In this document: positions 11,536 to 24,785 of the stretch, piece after piece | Layout of the letters: each line of letters begins with the position of its first letter | How positions within the stretch are numbered: position 1 is the stretch's first letter | Assembly: GCF_018143015.1 (NCBI RefSeq) | Contig: NC_054743.1 | Span: 39,636,922-39,700,921, forward strand | Length of the DNA stretch: 64,000 nucleotides | DNA from: Lytechinus variegatus | Lineage: Eukaryota > Echinodermata > Echinoidea > Temnopleuroida > Toxopneustidae | Reading direction: 5' to 3' | Notes under the pieces: model-generated | Database searches by the model: none | What the model saw: the letters and a program-made list of their open reading frames with translations, nothing else | What the model was told of the DNA's origin: nothing | Made by a program: the position numbers and the translations under genes

Positions 11536-14500
11536 TCAGTTCGAATCACCATTGAGACTCTTGCTAAATTCTTTATGTAACTGCTCGGTATCGTCATCCC
11601 TCGGCGCTGCACTTTCAATGTCGACACCATCCGTCAAGGTCGTTGTCGTCCCTTCGGCGGTATCGTCATCATCGCGGATGCTGATGCGGGTGATGTTTTC
11701 CGATGACTGATTGTTGTGGAATAGACTGTATGACCTTGGTCCCGAAGGAGCATCCTTTGTTGGTTTGAGAGAGTAGATGATCACTCCAGTGAAGATGAGG
11801 CCAAAGCCAAAGAGATACAGCCCAGAAAACTAGAAGAGGAAAATATAAGAGAGACTTTAAGACTACATGTTGAGGAGGGTAAACATAGCTCTAATCAAAA
11901 GGAAAGATCCACATGCCACAATAATCAATCTATTTCTTTTTGATATGTATATGCATGAATGTATTTTTTTTATTTCTATGGGTAATTGAATAAAACAATA
12001 ATGATAATAATGCGTTTTCTTAATTCTAAAATGAACATTTGTTAAAGATGTAGAATTGAAGCTTTCAAGAAACCATGTATTCAAGAAGTGCTTATATGAA
12101 ACACACATTTTGGGAAGGATTTTCAGTTCATCTATATCCGCATTGTAGATAAATAGATAAAAGCATCAACTATGCTTTAATACATGATTAAAAATGCCTA
12201 AAATGCCTTGGCAAACTGAGCGTAATCACATCCAAGGTCGGGCCTCCACTTGGCGACTACTCAAAATATCTTACCACAAAATGGAACACGAAGAGCCCGA
12301 TGAACAAGGTGTACATATCAGCTGTCAAGATGGACAGGTTGACCACTGTGGCACTACTCCACTTGATGACCACAGGGAAGAGAGAATAGAGACAGAACAT
12401 ACACGCTGCAAAGGCTAGGAGCAACAGGATCGCCTCAATGTTCCAGGAGAAGGTGGCGAGTTCTTGACGCTCAAGGGCCACCCTGAAATGACAGAGAAAA
12501 TGAACAAGAATAGAAAGGAGCTCGCTTTAAAGTTTATGGCTATTCTGTGTGTGTGTGTGTATGTGTGCAAACTATACTCTTAATATTTTACATGTATTTT
12601 TTATGTAGGGCCCAGCTTATAAGCAGTTTTGCTTCTTTTGGGTCCTGGCCATTTTTAAATTGTATCTTGTTTGTCAATGATTGATTTGTATTATACTTAT
12701 TTTATGATGTTCATGTACTCTGTTTTTAGATGGTCAAATAAATGAAATGAATGAAATGGCTGGATGTTCGTAAACGTGTACTGTGGATACCAGTGCTTGC
12801 ATCTGGATTTTTTTTTAGCAGATGCTCAAGCACTTCTACATTGATTTCCACCTGATTTGCCATCTCTCCTTGACAAGAAAGTCTGACAAAGACTTGTAAT
12901 TGATCCAATTAATCTTGGCCAGCAATATCATTAGAATTCTCAAACATTCTCTATATGTTTAACATTCTTGTGCACACACCATTTTTTTTTGCAAGAACAC
13001 GTACATGTAGCTCTGTCTTTAATTCAAAATGGGAAAGTGAACACATTTTCAATCAAAAATGAATGATAACATGTACTTGAGCATTGTTTTATTGAATCAT
13101 TTAAAAAAGTATATCTCTTCATCCTGAAATGAACTTTGATTGGACAGCTCATATTGTTTACTTTAATTCTTCATATATGTTTATGTTAATATGTTATCAT
13201 AACTTTGTAACTACTTATTTCAAGCGCTTACAGATTAAAGCACTGTAAGCTTTAAGGCATTATTGTTATTTACACTCTGCTCTTAAAAAAACCCACTTCA
13301 TTTCCAGGCAAAGCCAAATACCCTCTATTGTTTACTGGCATTGGCACTACAGTATACAGGGAATGAGAATGAAAAAAAAAGAAAACAAGTAGGAGGGCAT
13401 TACCATGAAGGGTCATGCATGAAAGGATGGTAATGATACCATCACTGAGCATAAACTGCAGAACAATTCTCTTTGATTTACTGATCCCCTCACAATGACA
13501 CGCATTGCTTGGGAATCTCCTACATGTACCTTCAAGAATGCAAGTTTTCTCACTACACTCCATTTAAGCCACTAATATCTATTTTATTCCATTCAACATG
13601 ATAACAATGTGAATTGAGACTGCCATACAGGGTGATATTCAGCACCAATTAGTGGGGAGTCTGAGTCACCTAAAAGAATTGAATTTCTGTCAAGGTTCTC
13701 CATTAGAAGTCACTCAAGCATACAATGAAACCCAAATTGCCTCCTATACAAACAACACAAAAGACTCTAGTCATCAATGCAAACTCTTATAAAGTCTTAT
13801 TTCCTTGTTTTTCTCATTGTCACCTATCCCTCCCTCCTACTTATTCAGTGTATACATGCACATTGTAACATCATTAACATATACAATAGCATACATGTAC
13901 ATGTTAGCAGGAGCAGATGAGATGTTGCAGTAACTAAGTTCAATCGCAAACCAAGCGCAAGTTCAATAATCAAGTATGATGGGCTGTTGCAAGAAAATTG
14001 AGTTCAAATGCATCAATGAATCTGCCTTGAACTGATATCAATGAAATACTAATGATTAAATTATTTGTTGGAACTACATGTAAGCATACAGTGTAAAGTT
14101 CCCTGCAATGTCCCATTCATTTATCAAACTCTATTATGCCCATGTTAAGAGTGTTCTGTGGAATGGGATGGAGGAGGAGGAGGGGTGGGGGAGGCAAGTT
14201 GGTGTGCAAAGGACATTATAACGTGGTTCCATAACTATCATCTTCATATAGTCCTAGCATAACCTAAAATTTTTAGTATGCTTTACAACATATATTTACA
14301 GGACATGAGTCTTGTGTGTGAGTGATATAAGGGGAATTTCATTGGGATAGGATTGAATTTCTCAATTTCTGTCATATTTCTATAAATCCATGTACTATTG
14401 AAGACAAGATTTTTATAGAGACAGACTATTCAATCTGCAACAATGAAACCATAACAGAAATTTACATTCAAAACCTGATCTATGTTACGAATTCTAACGC

Positions 14501-17500
14501 TCCCCTAATCTAACCTTTACCTTTAAAATAAAGGTTATAAAACATGTAATAGAATCGAGTACAATGAACCTTCTCTAACTCAAACATTTTATAGCTGACT
14601 AAATGATAAGATACAGCAATAAAGATTATAAAAAGGATTTTATGATTTGGGTAAATGGTACATGTAGTTCACAAATGACAAAGTCACAAAGTACACATTG
14701 TAGGAAAATTGCGCAAAATCACAAGCTGTGGAATTTCAGTAAAGAACATTACACTTCAAAATAAACTGAAGTAATCCTTCAACTTAAAATGCCAATCCCA
14801 ACTTTACCTTCTATATTGCCATAAAGAATAGTGAAACATTAAGATAAGAATATGGAAAGTGAGATGTCTTTGTCAACAGATAGTCTCTAACTCATGAGGA
14901 ACTTAGAGAAAAAGAGCAAAAGGAGAGTGATAGACATATCAGTGAAAAGGGAGGGGACGAGACAGGCAGGGGGAGAAAGGAGAGGAAATATCATCATTAT
15001 CTACATTAATTATATAATTATAAAAACAGAGTGATCAATAACAATGAAAATAACAGAAAACACCACCGAAAATGTTGGACTGCCAAAATAAAAATACTAG
15101 CAGCCAAAAATGATTTTGAAATCATAAATAAACAAATCATCCTACTACTCACAGTTGTATTCCAGATACAAATGTCCCAAAGAGTCCGACCATGCCCAAG
15201 AATTCTGTCCGTGTGTACTGACGGACCACATACTCCTGTGCTACATTGGAGACACCATAAAGACTTGCTCCGAGCAAACAAAAAATGTCACCCAATAGCT
15301 TGTTCTGAGCTGTGCCATCTGCAAATTAAAAAAAAATCAAGTAAAAAGAGATGGATTTAAAACCTACAATTCACCTAAAAAGATACGATTTAAAAAATAC
15401 AATGTATATGCAAAGAAAATGTACAATAATCAAGTCATACTAATTTACCTCGCTATTTCATTTTTTGAGCTTGCTTTTTCTTTCATGGCAAAAGCAATAC
15501 CACTTGGCTTCATCACTATCTCAAGTGAGTTCACTAGTAAAACTCCCCAAAGTCTGTAGCAGAGTTGAGAGGGCTCTGTGACTTATACATGGGGTCAACA
15601 CACTTGCAAATTCTAACCTCTGAAACCGCCCCTCTCCCCACCTCCCTATATACAGTATGAAGATAAATGGTGATTAAATTTATGCCAAAAAATGCAAATA
15701 CAGCTTCACACACTTCTTATCACAACTCATGGTTAGGAACTCCTGTTCTTTGATGAAAACAACAAATACAAGATCTGTGACCTACATGTAATTGCAAATG
15801 TTAAGATCACTGTTGCAAGCACATCTTTTTTCAACTAGGGCATGACCAGAAACCAATCCACAATGTGTGGGGTAAAAATTTATTGCATATATTTATTTGG
15901 GCCCTAAAAACAGGACAGTTGCCTGTGCAGCTGAAGCATTTAAATGGATACCAATGCATATACTGTGTTCCATTTTATTGCTTTGTCCAGGAATTCTTTG
16001 GAACGGCCACCTGTCTGCCCTGTCATCTTTAATATCTCCCTCTGGAAATATTAAAATATTCTTGAACCTGGAATAACTGTAACATGCAGTCAGTTTCATA
16101 AATCATTTTGCTTGTACTTTCATTCATGACTTTGCTATCAGCAAATCAGACGCAAGAATTTCAGTAGTTTACAACAGCTGTTAGTGAAAGTCACTTACAA
16201 GCTGCTTCATGAAATCCGTCTAGATATTCTCTGCTATTTCTACCCTATTTTATTTCTCCCAGATGCCATTCCAGAGATTTATCAGCATAAAGATGAATTC
16301 TCATTAAAATACATTTTCTACATATAATTTTCTGGAAAATTTGATCAAGTATCAACCCATCTATAGACAATAGCAGAGGTTCATAGCCAGAGAATGTTGA
16401 ATAACAAAATTGATTTTTAGAATTTATTACCCCGTGTGACCCTTAATTGACTCATTAAAGAAAAGCAAAAAAATCATTTACTTTAAAATGTAATGAAATC
16501 AGTGGACATTGTAAATGAAAAACACAATGACCAAGTCCGGTTTAACTTAGACCGAGGTAAGTCAATGCCAAAATTATGAGAAGCCAAACAGTCATGATTT
16601 TGTGAAGATTATATATTTCTTATATTTACTATGGTCTTTATCCAAACACTTATCAAAAAGTAAAGTATTTTACTCATTATTACTCCCAAACAAGTACAGT
16701 ATTAATGAATTGAGCACCAAATGCGAAGTCAAATTTTTACACGATTGGCTATCCAAGCCGTTGTGTTAATGAAAATTGGCTTACCACCAGCTCTGCCTGA
16801 CAGTACATCAGCTCCAATGAGAGCCCCAAGGCCAGCAATGCATGTTACCACACCAGCAATGTGAATGATGCGATAGCGAGTACGCAGGATGAGGAACGAC
16901 AGTAAGATTACCACAGGTATGGTGATACAATCCAACAGCTAGAAAAGGAATAATAATCATCATACAGTGGTATAATCAGAGTAATCAAAATAATTGATAT
17001 AAATTGTCTGCAAGTAAAGCATCATCCTTCCCTTATCTTTGTAATGGAGATGCTAAAGCAGTTAAACCTGCACCTCGTAAATCTGAGCCTGGTTTCAATT
17101 TGGATAATCAATATGAAATATTAAATTATGGTAAGATAAATGGAGAAAAGGCTTTTTGCAAAATAGTAAGAATACAATAATAAATCAGGGCTCAGTTTTA
17201 TAATTATGAGGGGAGCAATAAAAAGCTCTACTAAAACTTTTATAAAAGGGAGTGGTAGGGAAGCACTGCAAGAAGCTCTTCTTTGACATACCGGTACTTA
17301 GAGAGCTTTTTTGTCCGATTTCAAAATGGATGGATGAATGTACACTAAATTACAACCCACAACCAAAGGAGACAAAAAACAGATGACCTGAATATATGCA
17401 ATATTCACCTCATTTTAAATGTGTGTTATTGCTTAAATGTTTTTGCTTGTTATTAATAAACCTTAACTGAGAATGAGGTTTTCAAGGTTGGCTCTAACAG

Positions 17501-20500
17501 TTTGATTATTGACCGACACTCGTTCTACATTCAGGTTATGTCAGAAGAGACATTATACATGAAAGTACAAACAATACAAAAGTGCATGATGTTGCTTGAT
17601 TTCAAGTTTTTCTGCATTTATCATTTTATGTAAAGAAAATATCAATTCACTTAGGTGAGCTAAAACTCGCTCTACCAAAAATGGATTAAGGCAAGCGGTA
17701 CTGAGTGATTGCTCTCGCTCCCCTTAAAATGGAGTCCCTGATAAATCTTGCAACCATTACATCAATATGAAAATTTTCAGAGCTAGACAAAAATAGCACA
17801 CTGCTGCTCTAAACTTAATAATTATATAATATTGACTGGCCTTGAGGGGAACATCAAATATATTGCCAGCAAATGAATCATATTGGCCCGAGTCTTTAGA
17901 CGAGGGCAATATGGGTCATTTAAGGGCAATATATTTGATGTTCCCCGAAAGAAGAGCCAGTCAATATTTTTATTATCATCCAAATCAGATATCTAGAGCA
18001 AAAATCATGATAATGGGGATATTTCTTTTAAAAATAGAGTTCTGTTGTGTCATGTTAATATCGGTCTAGGCTCTGCACTTTACCATTATGACGTACTTGC
18101 AAGCGCCCGGATTCAGCGTTGTCTTTATTATGACGTACATTGTTGGTGGGCGGATCCTTATGAAGCGTATCTCTTTATACGCATCCACAAATTCCCGGAT
18201 GTGAGACCAGGGAAAATACAAAGGTATATTTTGCTTCGTCTCTGCATGCAAAGTAAATACGCGCACTGAGACCGAGGAAAATACAAACAATATACCTACC
18301 CTTCCCGATATTCAGAAAATGTAGGGCAATACGGTTTTGTAAATGACCAGCTCAGATGTCTGATACGGGTGATAATAGAAAATATTTTACTTCTTTTATT
18401 TTCATGACATCACAATGAAAAGGTGTATTTCTACCTGTACACTCGTAAGAGTTGTATACTGGTACGCCTTCACCACCAAGTAGTTTGCTTCCACATCTAC
18501 GAGTGCTATCAGAATGTACTTCCACCATCGCTTGGTGAAGATGTGGTAAAAGTTCTTCTCCCTGGTCTTGCGCAGGCACAAGAGGGTGCAGTACACCAGC
18601 GCCAGGAGAAGATAGTTTGCAAAGCTCTGGGTAGTGGGGGCGTTGATTCCATGATTGTCGTTCAGGAGCTGGCTGGTGACCCCTGTGCCACAGATGAGCA
18701 AGGACAACGCTTGGCCTCCAAGGAAAACCTTCAGGAAAGATCTGCCATGAACAAACAGAAAGATTTTATAGTAAAATGAGATGTGAGTAACTTGCAATTC
18801 ACAAACGTAAGTAGTAAGTAACAGGGTAATAAAGATAACTAGTGCTAAATAAAGAAGAATAGAATAAGCAGGTGAAAAATAAAATGATAAAAATAAACTT
18901 TCTGTGTCTGAGTTAGTTTGTTTTCGCAAACCAGCTAAAATGTGCTACACTACCTATTCACTACCTATGTGAATTCTAGTGGTGGCCTTAAAAATTATGA
19001 ATCATCATGGCTACTCTCTCTCTCTCTCTCCTGTGTTCTTCCTCCACTAAGATCAGAGATCTTGGTGGAGCAAAGAAAGCATAGAGGACTGTACTCCCGG
19101 GGGGGCCACTTCCATTCACGAGTGGATACCATGCGCGACCATGGGGTCTCGAAAAGCACCCTTAACACGTAATTTCCATATTCTGAAAATGCACCCCTTA
19201 ACAAGTATTGGCGTGTGAAACCCTACCCTTAACAAGTATTGGAAACAAAACGATACTCTTGGCAAATATTCCCTGAAATGAACCCCTAAACAAGTACAGG
19301 AATGTTTTATTGTTACTGGTCCTTTGGTTGTCGGCTTTACCTTATTTGGTTTAGTACGACCCCACCTTCTACACCTCGCGCAAATAGGACTCTAAACACG
19401 TAGTGTTGGGGCAAAAAGGACATCCTTTATAAAACATTTTAATTTTGTTTTTCATCCCCACAAATTCGACCCTAAACACGTAATTTTCCTAGCGAAATAG
19501 ATACCTTTTTTCATTATTTTTGTGTTTTTGACACCCTTTTCACGTTACGTACGTAACGTGCCCTATCGTGAAAAGGACATCCTTTTTACGTGTTTTTTTG
19601 GTCGCGCATGGTATCCACTCGTCAATGTAAGTGGCCCCCCCGGGACTGTACTCAACGGAAGAAGATCCTTGGCACAGTAACTTCAGTGAAGTAAGCAAAG
19701 CTGTGCATAATGGACAAAATATGTGTTTCATGGTTCTGAAACAGTTTCATTTAAAGCTACTGGACAAAACTAAATGGTCAAAGTTTGCTGGGTCTTTTTT
19801 AGCAGTTTTTCGAAAGGACTATTAAAATGTCTCTAAAAAGGAGAAAAAGATGGGAAATTGCTCACTGTGATGCACTCTGTCCATCGTTCAATTACCTAGT
19901 CTACTACAATATATGTTAGAAGCCACAAGCTTTTTAAACAAGATAGACTTAACTCACAAAGTTAGAGAATAACATGACATGAATTCTTCGTTAATTGGGA
20001 CTTTTTGGATAGACTACTTTTCCAATTCCAAGCCTGGGAAAGTGAATTAAATTACACTACTAACTAGTTTACTTTAGTTTTTTGGCTTTCTGTTGTCCGA
20101 GTTCAAGTTCAAATTTATTTGTCTTTTTCTCTTAACATGCACAATAGAATATACAAAACTTCGAAATTGATAACATATTAAAAAAGCAGAGTAAGAAAAG
20201 AAAACCAATGAAGGCATGTAAATGAACATTATAAGAACAACATAACTTAATTAATGAGAAACATGAGGAGACTATATTCTATAAGAAAGCATAGGTGGTA
20301 AAATAAGCCCCCTCAGGCCTCAACAATGAATGACATACAAAAAATAACAGTAAACTATGGGGATGCATAGAACTAACATTAAATATATAGGCCTAATACT
20401 TATTAATACTAGTAAAAAAATAAAAAAGGAAGAAAGTGTCCAGAGACAAAAGAAAAAAAGGAGGGGGAGTTAGATGTAGTTATTAAACTAATTAGACGTA

Positions 20501-21340
20501 GACCTACAAGAGGTTCGTACAAAAAGACAAGGGTATAGATCCAACTCCTGCATTATTGGGATGAGAAAAATCTTGTTCTTGATTTGACTCGATAAGCATG
20601 ATAAGACATCGATAAAGAAAAAAGAGATGGGACATAAGTTCAGAGACTGGGGTAAATATGTAGCCTGGCTATATTGGCGGGTCTTATTGATGGAAATATT
20701 GGCCAAATCGTGGTTTTGGGAACCACTCGTAGATTTGTGTACGCGCACTTGTGTACAAAGTGAATGGAGGTGGAAATAGGGAACCGTGCGTGTGACTGAA
20801 TAAAGCGCTGCTGTATGAAGTGAACGGTGGTTCCCAATATCACGACAATGCCGAAATATTAAACAATATGCACAAATTACAAAGGGAATATTTCTTTTAA
20901 AACAGTAAAACTGAAAAGTACTTTTTTCACAGTCACGTCATACAGGAATGCATTTGTAGCATGTGCTGCAAGCAGCCGACATCACACACGACATCCACGT
21001 GAATTAATAGCCTGTACCCCGAATTTAAACGCACACTCTCTTCAGCACGTACGCAAGGCCCCTCATGGCACGGCCAGGCAACTATGGACAGCAGTAGCAC
21101 GACACTCACACAGCCACAGCGCATGCTCTTGCTGCCCGCGCCCTGAAGAGTGAGGATGCGAACTCGTGCACCGCGGCTTGACGATGGTTCAATGATAGTC
21201 CGGTAAATCTAAAATTAAAATTTTCATGGTTTTACTTACATCGTAAATAAAGGTGAAAATATTTTTCTTGTTTTAGTCCAACAGCTGGAATGAATTTCTT
21301 CAGTAGTACTAACGTACGGAACATCGTTTCCGAGAGCCAT
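11536..21340 (-). CDS. SLC35F2: Solute carrier family 35 member F1/F2-like transporter (six coding exons, complete)
   Basis: Multipass transporter of the drug/metabolite (DMT/SLC35F) superfamily. Exons in transcription order: 21340-21240, 18741-18435, 16938-16785, 15318-15153, 12482-12275, 11829-11536. All are GT-AG with continuous phase, giving 409 codons plus stop; human SLC35F1 and F2 are about 408 and 374 aa. Hallmark stretches match the family: [114 protein letters not shown] and FSGLYLFGF. Roughly ten hydrophobic segments precede a polar, Asp/Thr-rich cytosolic tail of about 70 residues. The start has a strong context (GCCATGG). Human SLC35F2 has been reported to carry queuine/queuosine and YM155; substrate use here is not known. 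It could equally be called the SLC35F1/F2 pre-duplication ortholog. Confidence 0.9.
12483..15152. other. SLC35F intron 4
   Basis: No exon-like sequence. About 12603-12772, ending in AAATAAATGAAATGAATGAAATG, looks like the 3' end of a decayed LINE with a pentanucleotide tail (weak). A GGAGGAGG purine tract lies near 14170-14200. Confidence 0.45.
15319..16784. other. SLC35F intron 3: nothing recognised
   Basis: AT-rich intron sequence with only short open frames. No repeat with paired ends was identified. Confidence 0.5.
17828..17968. mobile_element. Short foldback element
   Basis: The left arm AATATTGACTGGCC...GGGGAACATCAAATATATTG is the inverse of the right arm CAATATATTTGATGTTCCCC...GCCAGTCAATATT, with a short central spacer. 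It lies in SLC35F intron 2. Confidence 0.8.
19088..19652. mobile_element. hAT-like foldback MITE with 8-bp target duplication
   Basis: Direct repeats ACTGTACT (19088-19095 and 19645-19652) bracket inverted ends that begin CCCGGGGGGGCCACTT and continue into a shared GAGTGGATACCATGCGCGACCA. The inner sequence repeats the degenerate phrase ACCCTTAACAAGTATT / CTAAACACGTA. An 8-bp duplication is typical of the hAT superfamily. No transposase is present. It sits in SLC35F intron 1. Confidence 0.85.
20101..20480 (-). mobile_element. Possible LINE 3' end remnant
   Basis: On the minus strand the sequence ends in a GACAAATAAATTTGAACTTG type string, common at CR1/L2-like LINE 3' ends, preceded by A/T-rich sequence. 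No protein similarity could be read. This is a weak call. Confidence 0.3.
20693..20861. mobile_element. MITE with ~34-bp inverted ends
   Basis: The left end contains AAATATTGGCCAAATCGTGG and TTTTGGGAACCAC; the right end is its inverse, GTGGTTCCCAATATCACGAC...GAAATATT. It is non-coding, about 170 bp, in SLC35F intron 1. Confidence 0.7.
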
Positions 21341-22029
21341 GGCTGGTGTATAGTTAGAGAACAACACTGCTGTGAAATTACCACATGCACATTTAATTTG
21401 TGCACAGTTAATTTAATAAACTACGTACCGGTACATACACCGTACATGTACCTAGGTCATATTTACGCGACAAGAGTGACTGGCGATGAGTCTATACATT
21501 GGGAAGTCGACCGGGGGGGGGGGGGGGTACGGGGACAAGAGCCTTGAGGAATAAATTAAGTCAACTTTGGCATATCCTCCCATTCTTTTCCTGCACCCCT
21601 GGGAAATTACCCCGGCATGCCATTACCCCATTTAATTATTGCATGTTCGCTTGTTTAATGGATTATTTGTCATGAAAAAAAACAACAATTATGCAGGCGC
21701 GAATCAGCAATGTAAAATGCAAATGAGGGGGGGGGGAGGGCGGAGGGCGGATGTCCTGTAATTATATTTCTTAATCTTTCTTTCGGTGAAATAGAAGTAT
21801 GCTAATAAATGGACGAGTTGAAGTGATATAGGCCTATATGAATACTTTTTTAATTTGTACAGGAATTTTCACTTGCAGGAAGGAAGCAGAGCGGTGCTAA
21901 AGAAAGAAACCGGGCGCTGATGATCGGCATGAAAAAGAGTGTTTTTTTTCGGACATCTTATCTGATATGAAGAATTACAGGCACATATGGGAAGGCAGAG
22001 GGTCATTCGTTAACACATAAAACAAGGCC

Positions 22030-22356
22030 TTCTCAGGTGAACAGAACACGTTCGTGTGAGTGGGCACTTTTCTTAGGTAAAAAGGGGCACTGATACGAGA
22101 AAGGGCACCTCATGGCAAAAAGGCACTTGCTAATGTTATAAGACGGATCCTTCTCAGGTGAAAGGGGCACATGGAAGTCCCAGGGGAACTGAGTCGAGAC
22201 AGGGCGCCAAAGGAGCACTTGCTCAGAAATAAAATGGGTCCTTCTCAGGTGAAAGGGGCATAGAACATGTTCGTGAGGGACACTTTTCTTGGGTAAAAAG
22301 GGCACTGATAGAAAGGGCACCACCTATAAGATGGCAAAATAGGGCACTTGCTAACG
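22030..22356. repeat. Degenerate ~200-bp tandem repeat
   Basis: Phrases recur in the same order: TTCTCAGGTGAA, then a GAACAYGTTCGTG, CACTTTTCTTRGGTAAAAAGG, GGCACTGATA, AAAGGGCACC and GGCACTTGCTAA. One run covers about 22030-22140 and another about 22240-22356, with a partial unit between them. It is non-coding. Confidence 0.7.
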
Positions 22357-23287
22357 GAATTTTTACATTATAAATTTCAATTGTGCCTCGGGGGGGGGGG
22401 GGGGGGGGCACGGGCTGGCTTTGCCCCCCGCCCTTCCCTGGATCCGCTACTGCCTGAAAGTTTCGCTTTTTGGTTGTTCCCCTTCCTTAGTTTCTTCACC
22501 TGAAATTCCTTATTTTCTTCACTTTTTTCCTTTTTGTTTGCTTAAATATCCTTTTGAATTTCATCACTGTTTCATTTCTTTCTCCTTCCCTCCTTTTATT
22601 TCTAAGTCTTATCTTATTGCATCTCCTTTCTCGCTTTACTTATTTTCTTTACTGCCAATATTTTTTGTTTGGGGGGAGGGAGGACCGTTGATTCCCACAA
22701 TTTTGTTGCTTTTTAGCAGACTAATATTTTTGTCCCACTTTTTCTTCATTTTACATTCTCCTGTCCTCTAGCTCTATTGCTATCCGATTGCTACTCCCGA
22801 GAAGGGGGGGGGGTGTGACATACTCTAGAGGGGGCAAAATCCCGAAGGGGGCACAATATCTTTGAAAGCGTGAGATACGGAAGCGATCGAGCAGGAGAGG
22901 GTGTGGGACCCCCCCCCCCCCACGGTAAGAACAAGGTCCCTATTTGAGTGTAAAAGTTGCGTTTCTAAGAGCATTCAAAAATAAATTTCTTGAGAATTAA
23001 TAGTCTTGGAGTTCTTTTTGCTCCTTCTGTTTCCTCCCTTCTGACCCAGACTGGTGTTTCTTCATGATCAGGGTCGCAGTTCCAGCAAATTACGAGCCTT
23101 ATTGCAAACTCAATTGTTTCAAACCAATGTAATATAGGCCTTTTAAAGACTTTAAGATGACAAACATGACCGTACGCAGCCGGGGGCCGCCGATCGAGAG
23201 GGCAAAATTCACAAAATTCACCAAAAGTGTGCACGAATTTTTCAATTTTATTCTAGAAAATGCAAAAGCTCCCCCATCACCATGGGC

Positions 23288-23425
23288 GGAAATCCCAGGG
23301 GGACGCGTCCCCCCTACCATTTTGGAAAGGGGGTACATAATATCAAATGTCAACCTACTATTTGTGCTCTTTTATTATGGAAAAAATACATAATTTAAAA
23401 TCGAAATTATACACATGTATCCTCG
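23288..23425. repeat. Dispersed G-rich repeat, copy 1
   Basis: It shares AATCCCAGGGGGACGYGTCC, CCCCCTAC, AATATCAAATGTC, CTACTATTTGTG and TTCAAAATCGAAAT-like phrases, in the same order, with 24640-24785. The element type is unknown. Confidence 0.65.
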
Positions 23426-24639
23426 AATTTCGAAATATATATATAAACAAATAGTTTTTGTTAAGAACTTGGTTAGGAAAAGAAAAGGCATACCGGCCCA
23501 ACTATTCTCGAACTCGCATCTAGCCCTATATGCCAACCAAAGAGTGATGACATTTATGACATCGATGGCCATTGTCAATTTCATAACTAATAAAAATGAC
23601 GAAAAAGGAAAATCGCCTATGGATACTTATAAGTAAATTTAGTGCATAGACGGTTAGACGAGAATGTTCCATACCCAGTAAAATCATACCTTTGTTAAGC
23701 CAATTCACTTTCCCTTTATTCCAAATTTACTTGGAATATAAGAATATTTTCATTGTTCGCGTACTCAGTATAAAGAATAGTTTTCATGAGTTATGATTAA
23801 TCCTTCACAGTGAACTTTAACTATGTTTAATTCCCCAAAGTTTGTTTTTAGACACTCTATTAACGAGACTTATATTCCATTTTTACACAAAATTCCTGCC
23901 ATCAAGGGGGCGAAGCGGCGGAAGGTGAGGCGAAAAATAAGAAGAAAGATAGGACCGGGAAGAAAGTTGAATGATGGAAGGGAGGGGAATAATGGGGAAA
24001 AAAAGAGAAAACTTTCGGGTCATAGTATAAAAATAAAAAAATCGCTCGCGCTTTGCATAAATACACAGCCATCTCTTTATTTCAAAACGTGCTTGATTTT
24101 TTTTTCACTTTTTAGATCGAAATATATAAAATCAAATAATTTATCTAAGAAGATATCCATCTTTTTCATAATTTGTAGGTTTAGATATTTAAAAAAATTA
24201 GCTTGCCATTCGGTTTTAGTCTGAAATGTATTCATTAAAAGGTTAAACGTTATCACACTGTAATAAGATGGAAAAGGGGCTTATCAAAGGTATGTTTCAC
24301 AGAGGAACTGTTCGTCAAAAGACGCGAGGCTTACTGTGATAATGTAATTGCCCCGTCAGGGGCAAAATTTTTCATTTTTGACAATGGAAATGACAATTTT
24401 TAGGCAGAAAAGTGCCTTCATCGTTTACTTTTGTCCTTAAATAATTTATCATTTTTCTACTTTCAGGGGGGCACATTGGGGGGGGGGCAAAATCTCGTTT
24501 TGCCCCCCCCAAAATTTTATTGGGGGGGGGGCAAGTGCCCCCCCTGCCCCCCCCCCGCTTCCGGCGCCCTTGCTAGAGCTGACGGTGCAGAGATCGGCCC
24601 GCAGCCCCACGGGAGCCCAACATGGGGGGGGGGGGGGAA

Positions 24640-24785
24640 TCCCAGGGGGACGTGTCCCCCCTACTCAAAACAGTCGGGGGGGGGGGGGTGACACAATATC
24701 AAATGTCCCCCTACTATTTGTGGTCTTTTATGATGGTAAGAAATACATCATTCAAAATCGAAATAAAACATGTATTTTAGGAGAG
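24640..24785. repeat. Dispersed G-rich repeat, copy 2
   Basis: Second copy of the repeat at 23288-23425, in the same orientation, with an expanded internal G13 tract near 24676. It is preceded by complementary G and C runs (24480-24560) that could pair. Confidence 0.65.

Noticed and set aside
18402-18929. 175-codon continuous frame covering SLC35F exon 2
   Set aside because: The part upstream of the acceptor at 18742-18746 and downstream of the donor at 18430-18434 is intron; only 18435-18741 is kept.
20933-21124. 63-codon minus-strand frame with signal-peptide-like start considered as SLC35F exon 1
   Set aside because: No donor in the right phase and no family similarity; the exon at 21240-21340 fits better in phase, start context and sequence.
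23823-24224. 133-codon basic, Lys/Arg-rich plus-strand frame
   Set aside because: Within repeat-rich intergenic sequence; composition follows A-rich DNA, no homology recognised.
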